Shown here in pieces: positions 1 through 10,920 of a DNA stretch of 64,000 bases (its first letter is position 1; each line of letters begins with the position of its first letter). The notes under the pieces are model-generated. The model was not told where the DNA came from. It did no database searches and worked only from the letters and a program-made list of their open reading frames with translations. A program made the translations under genes and the position numbers. This DNA is from Lacrimispora xylanisolvens (GTDB taxonomy: Bacteria > Bacillota > Clostridia > Lachnospirales > Lachnospiraceae). The stretch covers positions 1,302,001 through 1,366,000 of the forward strand of contig CP070896.1 in assembly GCA_017084465.1 (NCBI GenBank). Direction: 5' to 3'.

Positions 1-436
1 AGGCGGGAAGACCAAGTCTTTTGGCACATTCTGCTTCCTTTAAAAGCTTTTCCGATTCCTGTACAGAATAAAGATAAGCATCTTTTTCTTCATAATGACA
101 CCGGATCCCATATCGGCTGATCAGCTTTCCATATTCCTCTACTGCCAGCTGATTGGCTCTTCCGTATAGTCTGGCTGTATCCTCTCCTACGTTTTTTACC
201 AGTTTATGATAGATTAAATTATGCTGGGACGTAATTTTTGCAGTGGTATAACCAGACTGACCGCTTCCGATCCGGTCTGCTTCCAATACCACCACATGAA
301 CACCATGCCGCTGTAAATAAAAGGCAGTCAGTATTCCTGCCATTCCTGCCCCAATCACCACCACCTCTGTCCGTCTGTTTCCAGGAAGAGGGTTTCTCCC
401 CGGTATCCGGACTGTTTCTGTCCATATTGAATTCAT
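1..436 (-). CDS. FAD-dependent oxidoreductase (DAO family), 3' end outside window
   Basis: The N-terminal 145 residues of a FAD/NAD(P)-binding oxidoreductase are visible; the rest lies before base 1. The dinucleotide-binding motif VIGAGMAG is followed about 22 residues later by the acidic residue of VLEADRIGSG, and then by GYTTAKITSQHNLIY, as in glycine-oxidase-like (DAO, PF01266) proteins of clostridia. Many of these carry a C-terminal Rieske domain, which cannot be checked here. The ATG at 436 is chosen because AGAGGTG lies 7-8 bases upstream. The reading frame is intact. The substrate is unknown. It is divergent from the GGDEF-EAL gene at 610. Confidence 0.8.
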   Translation of the reverse strand, partial: MNSIWTETVRIPGRNPLPGNRRTEVVVIGAGMAGILTAFYLQRHGVHVVVLEADRIGSGQSGYTTAKITSQHNLIYHKLVKNVGEDTARLYGRANQLAVEEYGKLISRYGIRCHYEEKDAYLYSVQESEKLLKEAECAKRLGLPA

Positions 437-609
437 TAATTTTCACCTCTGTTGTTTGTCTTTCCAACGCTGTATTAATATGCATATTTCCTATTATTCT
501 CACATTTGACAGAAGTAATGCCTTTTTTCCCGTTTCCAATTATTTCTTGCTTTCCTCTCTTTTCTATACTAAAATAAGAACAGACAACCAAGAACAGGAG
601 GCAATCCCA

Positions 610-1960
610 ATGCACTGGTTTCAAAAAAAAGAGAATATTATTTCTGACGATAAACAGACACCAGGAACCGAACAGGGCAGTGATTCTTCGGTTAAACTGG
701 AACGTGATGCCTGCTTACATCATCTTACCCACGCACTCAGTTCCAATGAACGGGGCGTTGTTTTAAAACTATACATAGAGAATTTTAAGCAGCTCAATCA
801 ATTATTGGGTTACGAATATTGTGAAAATCTGCTGAGTCAGATTCTTGCCTATTTAAAGGAATCATGCGGAAATAATGTCTATCATTATATCGGCGTGGAA
901 TATATGATCTTTTTGGATCATTATACCCAGGGACAGGCTATGAATCTTGCAGACGAAATCGCCCAGAGATTTGACCATGCCTGGAAGATTGGCAGCACAG
1001 ACTGCATCTGTTCTGTACAGATGGGACTTTGTGCCTATCCCGGCCATGCAGAAACCACGGAGCAGATGTTAAAATGCCTGGATCTGGCAGTGACCAGAGC
1101 TGGTGAGGGCGGCCCCAATCAGGCAGTTATGTTTGACAGTACTCTGCAAAACCAGCTTAGGCGGCGGCAGACCATCGCTCTTTATTTAAAGACGGCTCTG
1201 GAAAAGATGAAGTGGAGATTCTTTACCGTCCTTCCTTTAGCGTTGTAACAGGAACATTTTTAAGAGCAGAATTATCCATGCGGATATTTATAAAAGGTCT
1301 GGGATTAATCGGAGCTGGAGAATTCATGACTGTGGCAGAGGATTCCGGGCAGATCCGTGCATTGCTTTATTATGCTCTGGAAAAGGTCTGCCAGTGTATC
1401 AGACAGGCACTCGATGATGGCTGTGAATTTGAATCCATAGCACTTCCTGTCTCTCCTGTGCTATTTTTGCAGGAGGACTTTATTGATGAAGTTGCACGGG
1501 TTATGGAGGCATATGAGGTGCCACAGGGTAAGCTTGCGCTGGAACTGAGAGAAAGTGCACTGACCATGGGATATTTAAACTTTAATATTATTCTTCAGAA
1601 GCTTTCAGATATGGGAGTGGAACTGATACTCAATGAATTCGGCTCTGGTTATTCCAGTGTTTCGGCCAGCCTGGATCTTCCCGTTCACACTGTAAAGTTA
1701 GAACGGCTCTTTATCTGGCAGCTTGAGACCAATGAAAATCCAGATATATTATACAGGGATTAATTCGCATGGCAAAGGATCTTCACCTGTCCATAATCGC
1801 AGAAGGCGTGGAAACGGAAAATCAGGTGACTGTTTTAACAGAGGCAGGCTGCAGCTATCAGCAGGGATTTTATTATTCCACTCCCTTAAAGCAGGAGAAT
1901 CTGTTGAGGATTTTAGGAAAGAACCGGGATGAATCAGCTCCTTATCTGTCTGAGGATTAA
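610..1960 (+). CDS. Degenerate GGDEF-EAL domain protein (frameshifted twice)
   Basis: A probable cyclic-di-GMP-related protein of about 450 residues. The N-terminal half has a GGDEF fold (IENFKQLNQLLGYEYCENLL, then a loop reading EYMIFLDHY where GGDEF should be), so diguanylate cyclase activity is unlikely. The C-terminal half is an EAL domain (YRPSF, GEFMTVAEDSGQI, ELRESAL, NEFGSGYSS, IIAEGVETENQ). The usual DDFG aspartates are N and E, and the KxD lysine motif reads KLER, so phosphodiesterase activity is doubtful too. AGGAGG at 596-601 sets the ATG at 610. The frame breaks near 1205 and near 1757; both look like one-base indels. It may act as a nucleotide-binding effector (inference). Confidence 0.75.
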
Positions 1961-1973
1961 AAATATGGGATGA

Positions 1974-2010
1974 AAAAAGCGCTTTCGGCTAAAAACCGAA
2001 AACGCTTTTC
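1974..2010. terminator. Bidirectional intrinsic terminator
   Basis: A stem of about 14 bp (AAAAGCGCTTTCGG against CCGAAAACGCTTTT, one mismatch) around a TAAAAA loop. A-rich and T-rich flanks serve both strands. It lies between the convergent GGDEF-EAL gene and the CBS gene. Confidence 0.8.
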
Positions 2011-2017
2011 TATCTGC

Positions 2018-2467
2018 TTAATTACTTACAATTGTCCTGACCTTGATCTCGTCGGACTTTTTTACTTCCTGGGACTTCTTGTAAAAGTAGCGTATGATAT
2101 CCTTACGGGTTACTAACCCGATGAAATTCTTCTGATCATCCACCACCGGTACAAAATTCTGGTTCAAAGCCATATCAACCAGGTCTTCCATTGTGGAATC
2201 TGCAAAAACGGGGCGGTTATCCGATCTTCTGTCAATGGCGGCTACCGTCACATTCTCCGCTTCCTTCAGACTTAAATTGAATTTATTCTTTATTCCCCAG
2301 AGCATGTCCCCTTCTGTTATTGTTCCAACATATTTGCCGTTCCTGTTGATGACAGGTATGGCGGAGTACTTGTGATACTCCATCTTCTCCAGCGCCTGAC
2401 GCAGAGAATCATCTTCATAAATATAAGCCACTTCATTCTTAGGTGTTAAAAAAAACAATATGTTCAT
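2018..2467 (-). CDS. CBS-pair domain protein
   Basis: A soluble protein of about 149 residues made almost entirely of two CBS motifs: one around KYSAIPVINRNGKYVGTITEGD, a second around NFVPVVDDQKNFIGLVTRKDI. Such stand-alone Bateman modules bind adenine nucleotides and regulate partner proteins; the partner is not evident here. Start choice: GTG at 2473 and ATG at 2467 are both in frame, but GGGGAG lies 7 bases before the ATG and only 1 before the GTG, so ATG 2467 is preferred. It ends against a shared terminator and is followed, in the same direction, by the spoIIQ-like gene upstream of it at 3331, with a gap of about 110 bases. Confidence 0.85.
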   Translation of the reverse strand: MNILFFLTPKNEVAYIYEDDSLRQALEKMEYHKYSAIPVINRNGKYVGTITEGDMLWGIKNKFNLSLKEAENVTVAAIDRRSDNRPVFADSTMEDLVDMALNQNFVPVVDDQKNFIGLVTRKDIIRYFYKKSQEVKKSDEIKVRTIVSN

Positions 2468-2577
2468 AGCCACACTCCCCGTTTGATGTACGGACTTAGT
2501 ATAGCAGATGAGTCTTAATCACGTATGAACAAATTATTATTTTTTTATAACTTTTTCCTAATATTTCCTGAGCATGA

Positions 2578-3331
2578 TTATTGCATATGGTCAAGAGGAT
2601 CAATGGCTTTGTCTTCATGGGTCACTTCAAAGAATAGGTTTGCGCCTTCTACGGAATAATACTTTGTGGGTTCTGCAATATAACCCAGCACCTGACCTTC
2701 CTTCACATATTCATTTGCTGTTACCTTCAGTTCTTTTAACTGACCGCAGACAGCCGTATACTTGTTGCCCATGTTTAAAACAACGTAGTTACCAATTTCT
2801 TCATTGGAACCGATTTCCTGCACTTTTGCATTGGCGGGGGCGACTACCGGAGTGCTCACATCTCCCTGAATTACCACGCCTGGATTGCATTTATACTGAT
2901 CCAGGGTTGGGAAGTAGATGGTCTTATCCATACTGTAGTCCAAAATAACATTTCCGCGTACCGGCCAGGTCATTCTGGTGGAGTCGTTAAAATTAAGTAC
3001 CAGTGACTTGGCGGCATTTGTCTGCTGCGGCTTTTGCTGCCTGTGTTTCTTTTTCGGCTGTGGCTTTGGCTGAATCAACAGCCTTCATTTCCTCTTCCGC
3101 ATTTTTTGTTGCATTGGAATCTCCTGCAACAGCTACCTGTGTATCCTGGGGGACTGATTCTTCAACAATCATATTGCTCTGATCCGGTACTTTCAGATAA
3201 GGGCTTTCTCCTCCACCATTTCCTCTTTGAACGGTAATGACTCCTGCTGCAGCTACTATAGTCAGCAGGCCTAGAACCAACAGGACAAGGAATACTTTAT
3301 CCTTGAACAATTGACTTATTTTCTCCTTCAC
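2578..3331 (-). CDS. spoIIQ: SpoIIQ-like membrane protein with degenerate LytM/M23 domain (one frameshift)
   Basis: One N-terminal membrane helix (VFLVLLVLGLLTIVAAAGVI), a charged linker rich in A, K and E, then an M23/LytM beta domain (MTWPVRGNVILDYS to NLFFEVTHEDKAIDPLDHM). The zinc-binding HxxxD motif reads CNPGVVI and the HxH motif reads FFEVTH, so it should lack endopeptidase activity, as in B. subtilis SpoIIQ. SpoIIQ sits in the forespore membrane and pairs with SpoIIIAH during engulfment. The neighbour spoIID supports this name. GAGGTG six bases upstream favours the GTG at 3331 over GTG 3340. The frame breaks near 3022, probably a one-base indel. Confidence 0.8.
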
Positions 3332-3371
3332 GTTTATCACCTCGATAATATTCTTACCAAGAGTGAAAGAG

Positions 3372-4292
3372 TTATTCAGATTTCAAAACAATATTTTTAT
3401 AAAAATAAGCAAGAATTTTTTCTGCCGTCCATCCTTCCTCACTTTTACATTTTGCACCGTACTGGCTAAAGCCATATCCATGTCCGATCCCCCGGCAGAC
3501 CGCTCTCACTCCGCCCTCATAATCTTCAAATTCAAAGGAAGGCGATGGCAGGGAAAGTGCATACTGAACCTGATCTCCGGTGAGGGTATGGGTACCGATC
3601 TGGATCTGTACCACGTAACCGGAATCATCCCGCTGAACAATCTGAATGCTTTGGGGAATCTGATCTGCCTTTACAGAACCATCTCCTGAGATCTTGTTGA
3701 TTTTATCCGCAAAGTCTTCTTTGCTGAACTGAAGAATTGTTAAAAAACCCTCTGCCTCCACATCCTTTTTGCATTCCACCGGCTGTAAGTATGGGTGGTT
3801 TGAATCACCAGCTCTTGTCATTCCGTTGCTGGCACGATGAAACAATGGTTCAATTAATTTATCGTTACAGGTGATCACCGTACCTGTGGTAGAGCGTACC
3901 GCATCTTCAATTGCCTGATAGCTGGTGACAAAGGCCTCGCTTCCCCACATTTTCTCCATCTGCTTCTGTTCTAAATAATCCATATGGAGATCCGATTCCT
4001 TTACTTCTTTCTGATCATTCATTTTACCATAAATATAGGTCCTGGCGATGATTGCCTGGGCCCGGAGTGCTTCTTTCCCGTAATCTGCCGGCATCTGCTT
4101 TGCTACCACTCCTGGAAGATATTCCTCCACATCCATGGATGTTTCACCGCCTTTTCTGTCTAAGATCACACGTTTTCCACTGAGTGTAATGGGCATTTCT
4201 TTTTTCTCCTCAATTTTCCCGGTCCACGCCAGAGTTATAATATATGGAAACAAAAATGCCAGTATACATGCCATTAAAATCTTTTTACCCAT
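3372..4292 (-). CDS. spoIID: Stage II sporulation protein D (peptidoglycan lytic transglycosylase)
   Basis: An intact 306-residue SpoIID. It has an N-terminal membrane anchor (ILMACILAFLFPYIITLAW), the VEEYLPGVVAKQMPADYGKEALRAQAIIARTY core with the catalytic glutamate region, the LFHRASNGMT segment, and the C-terminal GIGHGYGFSQYGA motif typical of the family. SpoIID degrades glycan strands at the leading edge of the engulfing membrane together with SpoIIM/SpoIIP, which are not in this window. It precedes the spoIIQ-like gene by about 40 bases, so the two probably form one operon. The GGCGGGAAG stretch just before ATG 4292 is a modest ribosome site. Confidence 0.92.
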   Translation of the reverse strand: MGKKILMACILAFLFPYIITLAWTGKIEEKKEMPITLSGKRVILDRKGGETSMDVEEYLPGVVAKQMPADYGKEALRAQAIIARTYIYGKMNDQKEVKESDLHMDYLEQKQMEKMWGSEAFVTSYQAIEDAVRSTTGTVITCNDKLIEPLFHRASNGMTRAGDSNHPYLQPVECKKDVEAEGFLTILQFSKEDFADKINKISGDGSVKADQIPQSIQIVQRDDSGYVVQIQIGTHTLTGDQVQYALSLPSPSFEFEDYEGGVRAVCRGIGHGYGFSQYGAKCKSEEGWTAEKILAYFYKNIVLKSE

Positions 4293-4338
4293 CTTCCCGC
4301 CGCCTTTCTTTCAGTCTGAACCCTTGTTCAATATATGC

Positions 4339-4377
4339 GAAAAAGCGCCCCGGAATCACTTCCGGAACGCTTTTTCA
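4339..4377 (-). terminator. Intrinsic terminator after glgP
   Basis: GAAAAAGCG..CCGGAA pairs with TTCCGG..CGCTTTTTC around a TCAC loop; on the minus strand the hairpin ends in a T-run. It separates glgP from spoIID. Confidence 0.8.
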
Positions 4378-4393
4378 GAAACCTTCATATGGA

Positions 4394-6848
4394 TCAGAGT
4401 TCTACATTTACCTTTTCCAGATGCCAGATGTCTCTGACATATTCAAGAATGGTACGGTCTGATGTAAATTTACCGCTGCTTGCTACATTTAAAATGGCAG
4501 CTTTTGCCCACCAGGATTCATCTCTGTATGCCTGATCGATCCGCTTTTGTGCCTCTCCATAAGAAGGAAGATCCTTTAAAATAAAGTACGTATCGGCACG
4601 GTCACTGCTCATGGTGTTAAGCAGGGAATTATAAATATCACGGAACAGCTCCGGATCCTGTGGGGAATAATAGCCATTAATCAGCTGCATCAAAACTCTG
4701 CGGATCTCATAGTTATTGTTGAAAATCTCCATGGGATCGTATCCGCCTTCCCGCTCATAACGGATCACCTCATCGGATGTAAGACCGAAAATAAATGCAT
4801 TCTCCGCTCCCACTTCCTCCACGATCTCCACATTGGCACCATCCATGGTTCCAAGTGTCAGGGCACCGTTTAACATGAATTTCATATTGCCGGTTCCGGA
4901 GGCTTCTTTGCTGGCAGTTGATATCTGTTCACTGACATCTGCTGCAGCAAATATGATTTCTGCATTGGAAACCTTGTAGTCTTCAATAAATACAACTTTT
5001 ATTTTGCCGCCGATGCTTCTGTCATTGTTAATTACCTCTGCCACGGAATTAATCAGCTTGATGGTAAGTTTCGCCCTGCGATAACCGGCAGCGGCTTTGG
5101 CTCCGAAAATAAAGGTCCGTGGAACCATATCCAGATTAGGATTATCCTTCAGCTGATTATACAGATACATCACATGAAGAATGTTCATCAGCTGTCGTTT
5201 ATACTCGTGAAGACGCTTTACCTGCACATCAAATATGGATCTGGGATCTACCTCTATGCCGTTATGTTCCTTAATATATCTTGCCAGCCGGACCTTGTTC
5301 TGATATTTGATATCCATAAATTCCTGCTGACATTTGGGATCATCTGCGTAAACAGCCAGGCGGTGAATATGAGGCAGATTGGTGATCCATTCATTTCCGA
5401 TTTTCTTTGTTACCCACTCAGACAAAAGAGGATTTCCATGTAAAAGAAAACGTCTCTGGGTGATACCATTGGTTTTATTATTAAATTTCTCCGGCATCAT
5501 CTCATAGAAATCTTTCAGCTCCTGATTCTTTAAGATCTCCGTATGAAGTCTGGCTACACCGTTAACGGAAAAGCCTCCGACAATGGCAAGATTGGCCATT
5601 CGTACCTGACCGTCATAAACAATGGCCATTTTACGGACCTTATCCTGGTTTCCCGGATACATCTGGCTGATCTTCTGCTGAAAACGGCGGTTGATCTCTT
5701 CCACAATCTGATAAATTCTGGGAAGGAGTCTGGAGAACAGCTCGATGGGCCATTTTTCCAGAGCCTCTGACATAATGGTGTGGTTGGTATAAGCACAGGT
5801 CCTGGTAGTAATCTCCCATGCCTCATCCCAGCTCAATCCGTAGTCATCAAGGAGAATCCGCATCAGCTCCGGTACAGCCACCGTCGGGTGGGTATCGTTT
5901 AACTGAAATACGTTCTTCTCATAGAATTTATGGATGTCATCATGGTTTTCCATATACTTTATGACTGCTCTCTGCACGCTGGCAGAGATAAAGAAGTACT
6001 GCTGCTTTAAGCGAAGCTCCTTGCCTGCATAGTGGTTGTCATTGGGATAGAGGACTTCAACAATGGTTTTAGCCAGGTTCTCCTGCTCCACTGCCTTTTG
6101 GTAGTCCCCCTTGTCAAAGGAATCCAGGCTGAAGGTGTTAATGGCCTGGGCATCCCAGATACGCAGAGTATTTACTACGTTATTGCCATATCCTATGATG
6201 GGCATGTCGTAAGGAACCGCCAGGACGGACTGATAGCCCTCCTGGACAAACCGCTCCTTACCATTCTCCCGTACCACCTTTACATATCCCCCGAATTTAA
6301 CTTCCGTGGCATATTCTGCCCTTCGGATCTCAAAGGGATATCCGTTCTTCAGCCAGTCATCCGGGATTTCAACCTGGTAACCGTTCTCGATTTTCTGTTT
6401 GAACATGCCGTAACGATATCGGATTCCACAGCCGTAAGCCGGATATCCCAGTGTTGCCAGTGAATCAAGAAAGCATGCCGCGAGGCGGCCAAGCCCTCCG
6501 TTTCCAAGAGCCGGATCCGGCTCCTGGTCTTCAATTGCATTTAAGTCAAACCCAAGTTCCTCTAACACTTCCTTTACATCCGGCTGTGCCATGAAACTTA
6601 TGATGCTGTTGCCAAGAGCACGACCCATTAAAAACTCCATGGACAGGTAATACAGGGTTTTTTACATCCTGCTTTTCGTACTCTTTGTGGGTTGCGATCC
6701 ATTCATCTATGATCACATCTTTTACTGCATAGGCGACTGCCTGGTACATCTGCTCTTTGGTTGCCTCATCTACTGTTTTACGAAACACGTTCTTCATATT
6801 AAACAAGACACTTTTTTTAAAGGTTTCCTTATCAAATCCCATGCTCAT
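4394..6848 (-). CDS. glgP: Glycogen/starch phosphorylase (one frameshift)
   Basis: Releases glucose-1-phosphate from alpha-1,4-glucans using PLP. The total length of about 820 residues fits the GT35 family. Visible hallmarks: MEFLMGRALGNSI, GNGGLGRLAACFLDS, GYGIRYRYGMF-like segment, HPTVAVPELMRIL, and EASGTGNMKFMLNG, which holds the PLP lysine. ATG 6848 has AGGAGG nine bases upstream. The frame breaks near 6660, where GTAAAAAACC has one A more than needed for VKTLYYLSMEFLMG, so an indel error is likely. Twenty-odd bases separate it from the end of ileS. No other glycogen gene is adjacent. Confidence 0.93.
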
Positions 6849-6869
6849 TCCACAAGACCTCCTGACTGT

Positions 6870-9800
6870 TTACTGGATCTTCTCCACGCCTAAGGTTACA
6901 TTCTCTCCGTTAATATTCCATTCCTTCACATAACCGGCAGCTTCATTTAATATGATATCGTCTGCAAGGACCTCGTTCTTAACGTCGTTTTCATGAGCCT
7001 TTAAAATACTCTCGATTTTTTCATTGTCTTTGCTGTATACCCGGATGTGGTCTACCACCTCAAAACCAGCTTCTTTACGCATCGTCTGAATCTTGCTGAT
7101 CAGCTCGCGTACAAATCCTTCTGCTAAAAGCTCAGGGGTTAAATTGGTATCCAGAACAACCGTAATGCCGTTGTCTCCCTCTGATACATATCCTTCCATC
7201 TGGGCGGTATCAATGAGTAAATCTTCTTTTGTAAGCACTACTTCCGTTCCGTCAAAATTAAAGGTAAGAGCACCTTTTTCATTGAGGGTATCCATAGCCT
7301 CATTGCCGTTTATCTCTGTAAGCGCATTTTTAATGCTGCCTAACTGCTTGCCGTACTTTGGACCAACGGTCTTTAACTGTGGTTTAAAGCTGTAAGAAGT
7401 GAAGTCCCTTACATCCTCTTTAAATACAACTGTTTTCACATTCAGCTCTTCTTCAATAATCTCCTGATAGAAGACAGGAAGTGTATGAGGAGCCTTTACA
7501 AACATCTGACCGATTGGCTGGCGGTTTTTGATATTTGCAGTATTTCTGGCTGCACGGCCCAGGACTACAATTTTTAAAACCTCATCCATATTATCTTCCA
7601 GCTGTTTGTCGATGAAGGTTTCATTGGCTGCCGGATAATCGCATAAGTGAATGCTTTCCGGAGCGGAACTGTCCACACTGCAAACCAGATTCTGATAAAT
7701 CTGTTCTGTCATAAATGGAATAAGAGGAGCAGCAATCTTGCTCACGTCAACCAGGGCGGTATAAAGGGTCATATAGGCATTGATCTTATCCTGCTCCATT
7801 CCCTTAGCCCAGAAACGCTCTCTGCTTCTGCGTACATACCAGTTACTCATATCATCCACAAATTCCTGCAATGCTCTGGCTGATTCCGGAATCTGGTAAT
7901 TGCCAAGGTAAGAATCCACCTGTTTGATTAAGGTATTTAACTTGGATAACAGCCATTTATCCATAACTGGCAGCTTCTCATAATCCAGTTTGTATCTGGT
8001 AGGGTCAAATTCATCAATATTCCCGTAGAGCACAAAGAATGCATAGGTGTTCCACAAAGTTCCCATGAATTTACGCTGTCCTTCCATAACTGCTTTTCCA
8101 TGGAACCGGTTTGGAAGCCATGGTGCACTGTTTACATAGAAATACCAGCGGATTGCATCAGCTCCATAGGTCTCCAGTGCTTCAAACGGATCTACCGCAT
8201 TGCCCTTGGATTTACTCATCTTCTGACCGTTTTCATCCTGAACATGGCCAAGTACGATTACATTCTTATATGGTGCCTGATTGAAAATCAGGGTTGAAAT
8301 GGCAAGAAGGGAGTAAAACCATCCTCTTGTCTGATCCACTGCTTCTGAAATGAAGTCTGCAGGGAACTGTTTCTCAAATAAATCCTTATTCTCAAATGGA
8401 TAGTGATGCTGTGCAAATGGCATGGAACCGGAATCGAACCAGCAGTCAATTACCTCTGGTACACGCTTCATCTGTTTGCCGCACTGAGGACAGGTAATGG
8501 TAACCCCATCGATATAAGGACGGTGAAGCTCGATCTCATCCGGGCAGTTGTCAGACATACTCTTTAATTCCTCGATGCTGCCGATGGAATGCTGATGTCC
8601 GCACTCACATTCCCATACATTTAAAGGAGTTCCCCAATAACGGTTTCTGCTCACACCCCAGTCCTGAACATTCTCAAGCCAGTCACCGAAACGGCCTTTT
8701 CCAATGCTCTCAGGAATCCAGTTAATAGTATTGTTATTGCGGATTAAATCGTCTTTTACTGCTGTCATCTTAATAAACCAGGATTCTCTTGCATAGTAGA
8801 TGAGAGGAGTGTCACATCTCCAGCAGTGTGGGTAGCTATGCTCAAATACCGGAGCGGCAAACAAAAGACCCTCTCTCTTCTAAGTCTGTTAAAATAAGGG
8901 GATCCGCTTTCTTACAGAACGTGCCAGCCCATTTTGTTTCTTCTGTCATCTCTCCTGCACCATTTACCAGCTGCACGAAAGGAAGGTCGTATTTTCTTCC
9001 AACCTTGGAATCGTCCTCACCGAAAGCAGGTGCAATATGAACCACACCGGTACCATCTGTCAAAGTAACGTAATTGTCACAGGTAACGTAAAACGCCTTT
9101 TTGTTTGGTTTTACAAAATCAAAGAGAGGCTCATATTCCTTAAATTCAAGATCTTTACCTACAAATCTCTCTAATACCTTAAATTCTTCTCCCAATACCT
9201 TCTCACAGAGTGCCTCTGCCATATAATAGGTATATTCGCCGCTTTGTACCTTAACATAGGTCTCAGACGGATTCACACAAAGTCCAACGTTGGAAGGCAG
9301 GGTCCATGGAGTTGTGGTCCATGCAAGGATAAATGCATCCTCGTTTTTTCACTTTAAATCTAACAATTGCAGAGCGCTCTTTTACATCTTTATAGCCCTG
9401 GGCAACCTCATGGCTGGATAAAGGAGTTCCGCAGCGGGGACAATAGGGAACAATTTTAAAGCCCTTGTATAAAAGCCCTTTCTCCCAGATCTGTTTTAAA
9501 GCCCACCATTCGGACTCAATAAAATTATTATCATAGGTAACATAGGGATCGTCCATATCTGCCCAGAAACCTACAGTCTTTGAAAAATCTTCCCACATTC
9601 CTTTGTACTGCCATACACTTTCCTTGCAGTATTTGATAAATGGTTCCAGACCGTATTCCTCAATCTGTTCCTTGCCGTCAAGTCCCAGCTTCTTCTCAAC
9701 CTCAAGCTCTACCGGCAGTCCATGAGTATCCCAGCCAGCTTTACGGGGAACATCATATCCTTTCATGGTCCGGTATCTGGGGATCATATCCTTAATAACC

Positions 9801-9985
9801 CGGGTTAAAACGTGACCGATGTGGGGTTTTCCATTGGCAGTAGGAGGTCCGTCATAGAAGGTATAAGTTTCTGCTTCCTTCCGGTTATCCATACTCTTTT
9901 TAAACACGTCATGTTCTTCCCAAAACTTTTCAATTTCCTTTTCTCTCTCCACAAAGTTTAAATCTGTAGGGACTTTTCTGTACAT
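6870..9985 (-). CDS. ileS: Isoleucyl-tRNA synthetase (two frameshifts)
   Basis: Charges tRNA-Ile. The protein is about 1,035 residues. The HIGH signature is at residues 55-58 ([11 protein letters not shown]) and the KMSKS loop is [14 protein letters not shown]. The editing domain starts after [10 protein letters not shown]. The C-terminus lacks the CxxC zinc finger of the E. coli type, consistent with a type 2 enzyme (inference). ATG 9985 is the start because GGAGG lies eight bases upstream; the ATG at 10000 contains that ribosome site. Breaks occur near 9346 (six A instead of five) and near 8872 (extra G). An essential gene broken twice points to sequence errors. Expression is controlled by the upstream T-box. 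Confidence 0.95.
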
Positions 9986-10013
9986 CTTTATAACCTCCAT
10001 TAAAATTTTTAAT

Positions 10014-10258
10014 CAAAAAAACCTCCATCCTGTAATCAGGACGAAGGCTGAATTCATTCTTCGTTATACCACCTAATACCGCATACTGACATATGCTATT
10101 CTTTAACGCAGAAACTACGTCCTGACCTACTAAATGTATTCAGCCGGCAACTCCGGAGTGATGTTCGAATCCATAATACTCTCACCAGGTTTCCACCCTC
10201 CCCGGCTCTCTGTAGATTTCACACGGTTCTACTGTCTCCATCAAAGTCTTTCTATGTC
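10014..10258 (-). promoter_or_regulatory. T-box riboswitch leader of ileS
   Basis: On the minus strand the leader has a stem I with AGAGAGCC and GGGTGGAAACC elements. The specifier ATC (isoleucine codon) is at 10160-10162 within GAACATCACTCCGGAG. The T-box core AGGTGGTATAACGAAG is at 10059-10074. A terminator follows: CCTTCGTCCTG pairs with CAGGATGGAGG, then seven T (10014-10047). Uncharged tRNA-Ile should stabilise the antiterminator and switch ileS on. Confidence 0.93.
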
Positions 10259-10263
10259 TACTA

Positions 10264-10292
10264 ATTATAGGGAGCGAAAAAAGAAATGTCAA
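10264..10292 (-). promoter_or_regulatory. Consensus sigma-A promoter of ileS
   Basis: TTGACA (10287-10292), exactly 17 bases, TATAAT (10264-10269), read on the minus strand. It is a perfect consensus and places the start of transcription at about 10257, the first base of the T-box leader. Confidence 0.93.
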
Positions 10293-10326
10293 GGTTATTT
10301 TTGTATTCAGCTGCTGCAGTTTAACA

Positions 10327-10351
10327 AAAAGGAGGGTATCCCCTCCCTTTT
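10327..10351 (-). terminator. Terminator of agrDB
   Basis: AAAAGGGAGGG and CCCTCCTTTT arms around a short loop, with TTTTTG following on the minus strand. It lies just past the agrB stop and before the ileS promoter. Confidence 0.8.
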
Positions 10352-10361
10352 GCATCCTGCA

Positions 10362-10919
10362 TTATGAAAGTACCAGTAAAAATGCCGCTGCAGTGATACC
10401 ACATATGAAAAGATTTCCCGCATAGCAGTGGTGAAACGCAGTCAGTACCAGGCAGCCTGCATTGGCCAGGATCAGAATCAATCTTGCTTTTCTTCTGTAG
10501 TGTACCACTTCTTTCTCATCCAGTCTTTTATTCTCATTATCTGCCGGACTCTTAAAAAACAGAACCGCATCCGACAAGGCCAGTGCACCCCACCAGAGAA
10601 CCTGATTGATTTGAGCGTTTGACAGGAAAAGAATTATGGCTATATAGCAACAGGAAAATATGTAACACCCCATTTTAGTCTTCGCATGATAACCGCCTGC
10701 ATTTCTTCTAAGCGGTATAAGGACACAGCCAATAACAATTAATTGCGGCACCATCTGAAAACAGGCAGCAATGCATAAATAGGAAATACAGTGGATCAGT
10801 TTTAAAACCAGACACTCGATTCCAAACTGATATAAATCTGCCTCTTTTTCGTTGATAATTTCATTGGATACCAGTTTTTCTACAAATGTTTCTTCCCATC
10901 TTATCATCTGGATTTTCAT
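10362..10919 (-). CDS. agrB: AgrB-like peptide-processing membrane protease
   Basis: A 185-residue polytopic membrane protein of the AgrB family, which cleaves the AgrD precursor and helps make the cyclic autoinducer. The signature RRNAGGYHAKTKMGCY supplies His78 and Cys85, matching the catalytic His/Cys pair of characterised AgrB proteins. About four to six hydrophobic segments follow. It begins one base after the agrD stop (TAGGATG), so translation is probably coupled; there is no strong ribosome site of its own. It is followed by a clear terminator. The kinase and regulator genes expected with it lie 3.7 kb away at 14679-16740, beyond the acetone operon. Confidence 0.92.
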   Translation of the reverse strand: MKIQMIRWEETFVEKLVSNEIINEKEADLYQFGIECLVLKLIHCISYLCIAACFQMVPQLIVIGCVLIPLRRNAGGYHAKTKMGCYIFSCCYIAIILFLSNAQINQVLWWGALALSDAVLFFKSPADNENKRLDEKEVVHYRRKARLILILANAGCLVLTAFHHCYAGNLFICGITAAAFLLVLS

Positions 10920-10920
10920 C

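Noticed and set aside
238..609. A plus-strand frame extending the GGDEF-EAL protein about 120 codons upstream
   Set aside because: It overlaps the FAD oxidoreductase on the other strand, and AGGAGG at 596-601 points to ATG 610.
9986..10000. ATG at 10000 as the ileS start
   Set aside because: That ATG is part of ATGGAGG, the ribosome site for ATG 9985, and the protein family begins with MYRKV-like residues there.
4394..10000. glgP and ileS as real pseudogenes
   Set aside because: Each break is one base in a homopolymer and the downstream frame is perfectly conserved; an essential synthetase would not be lost.
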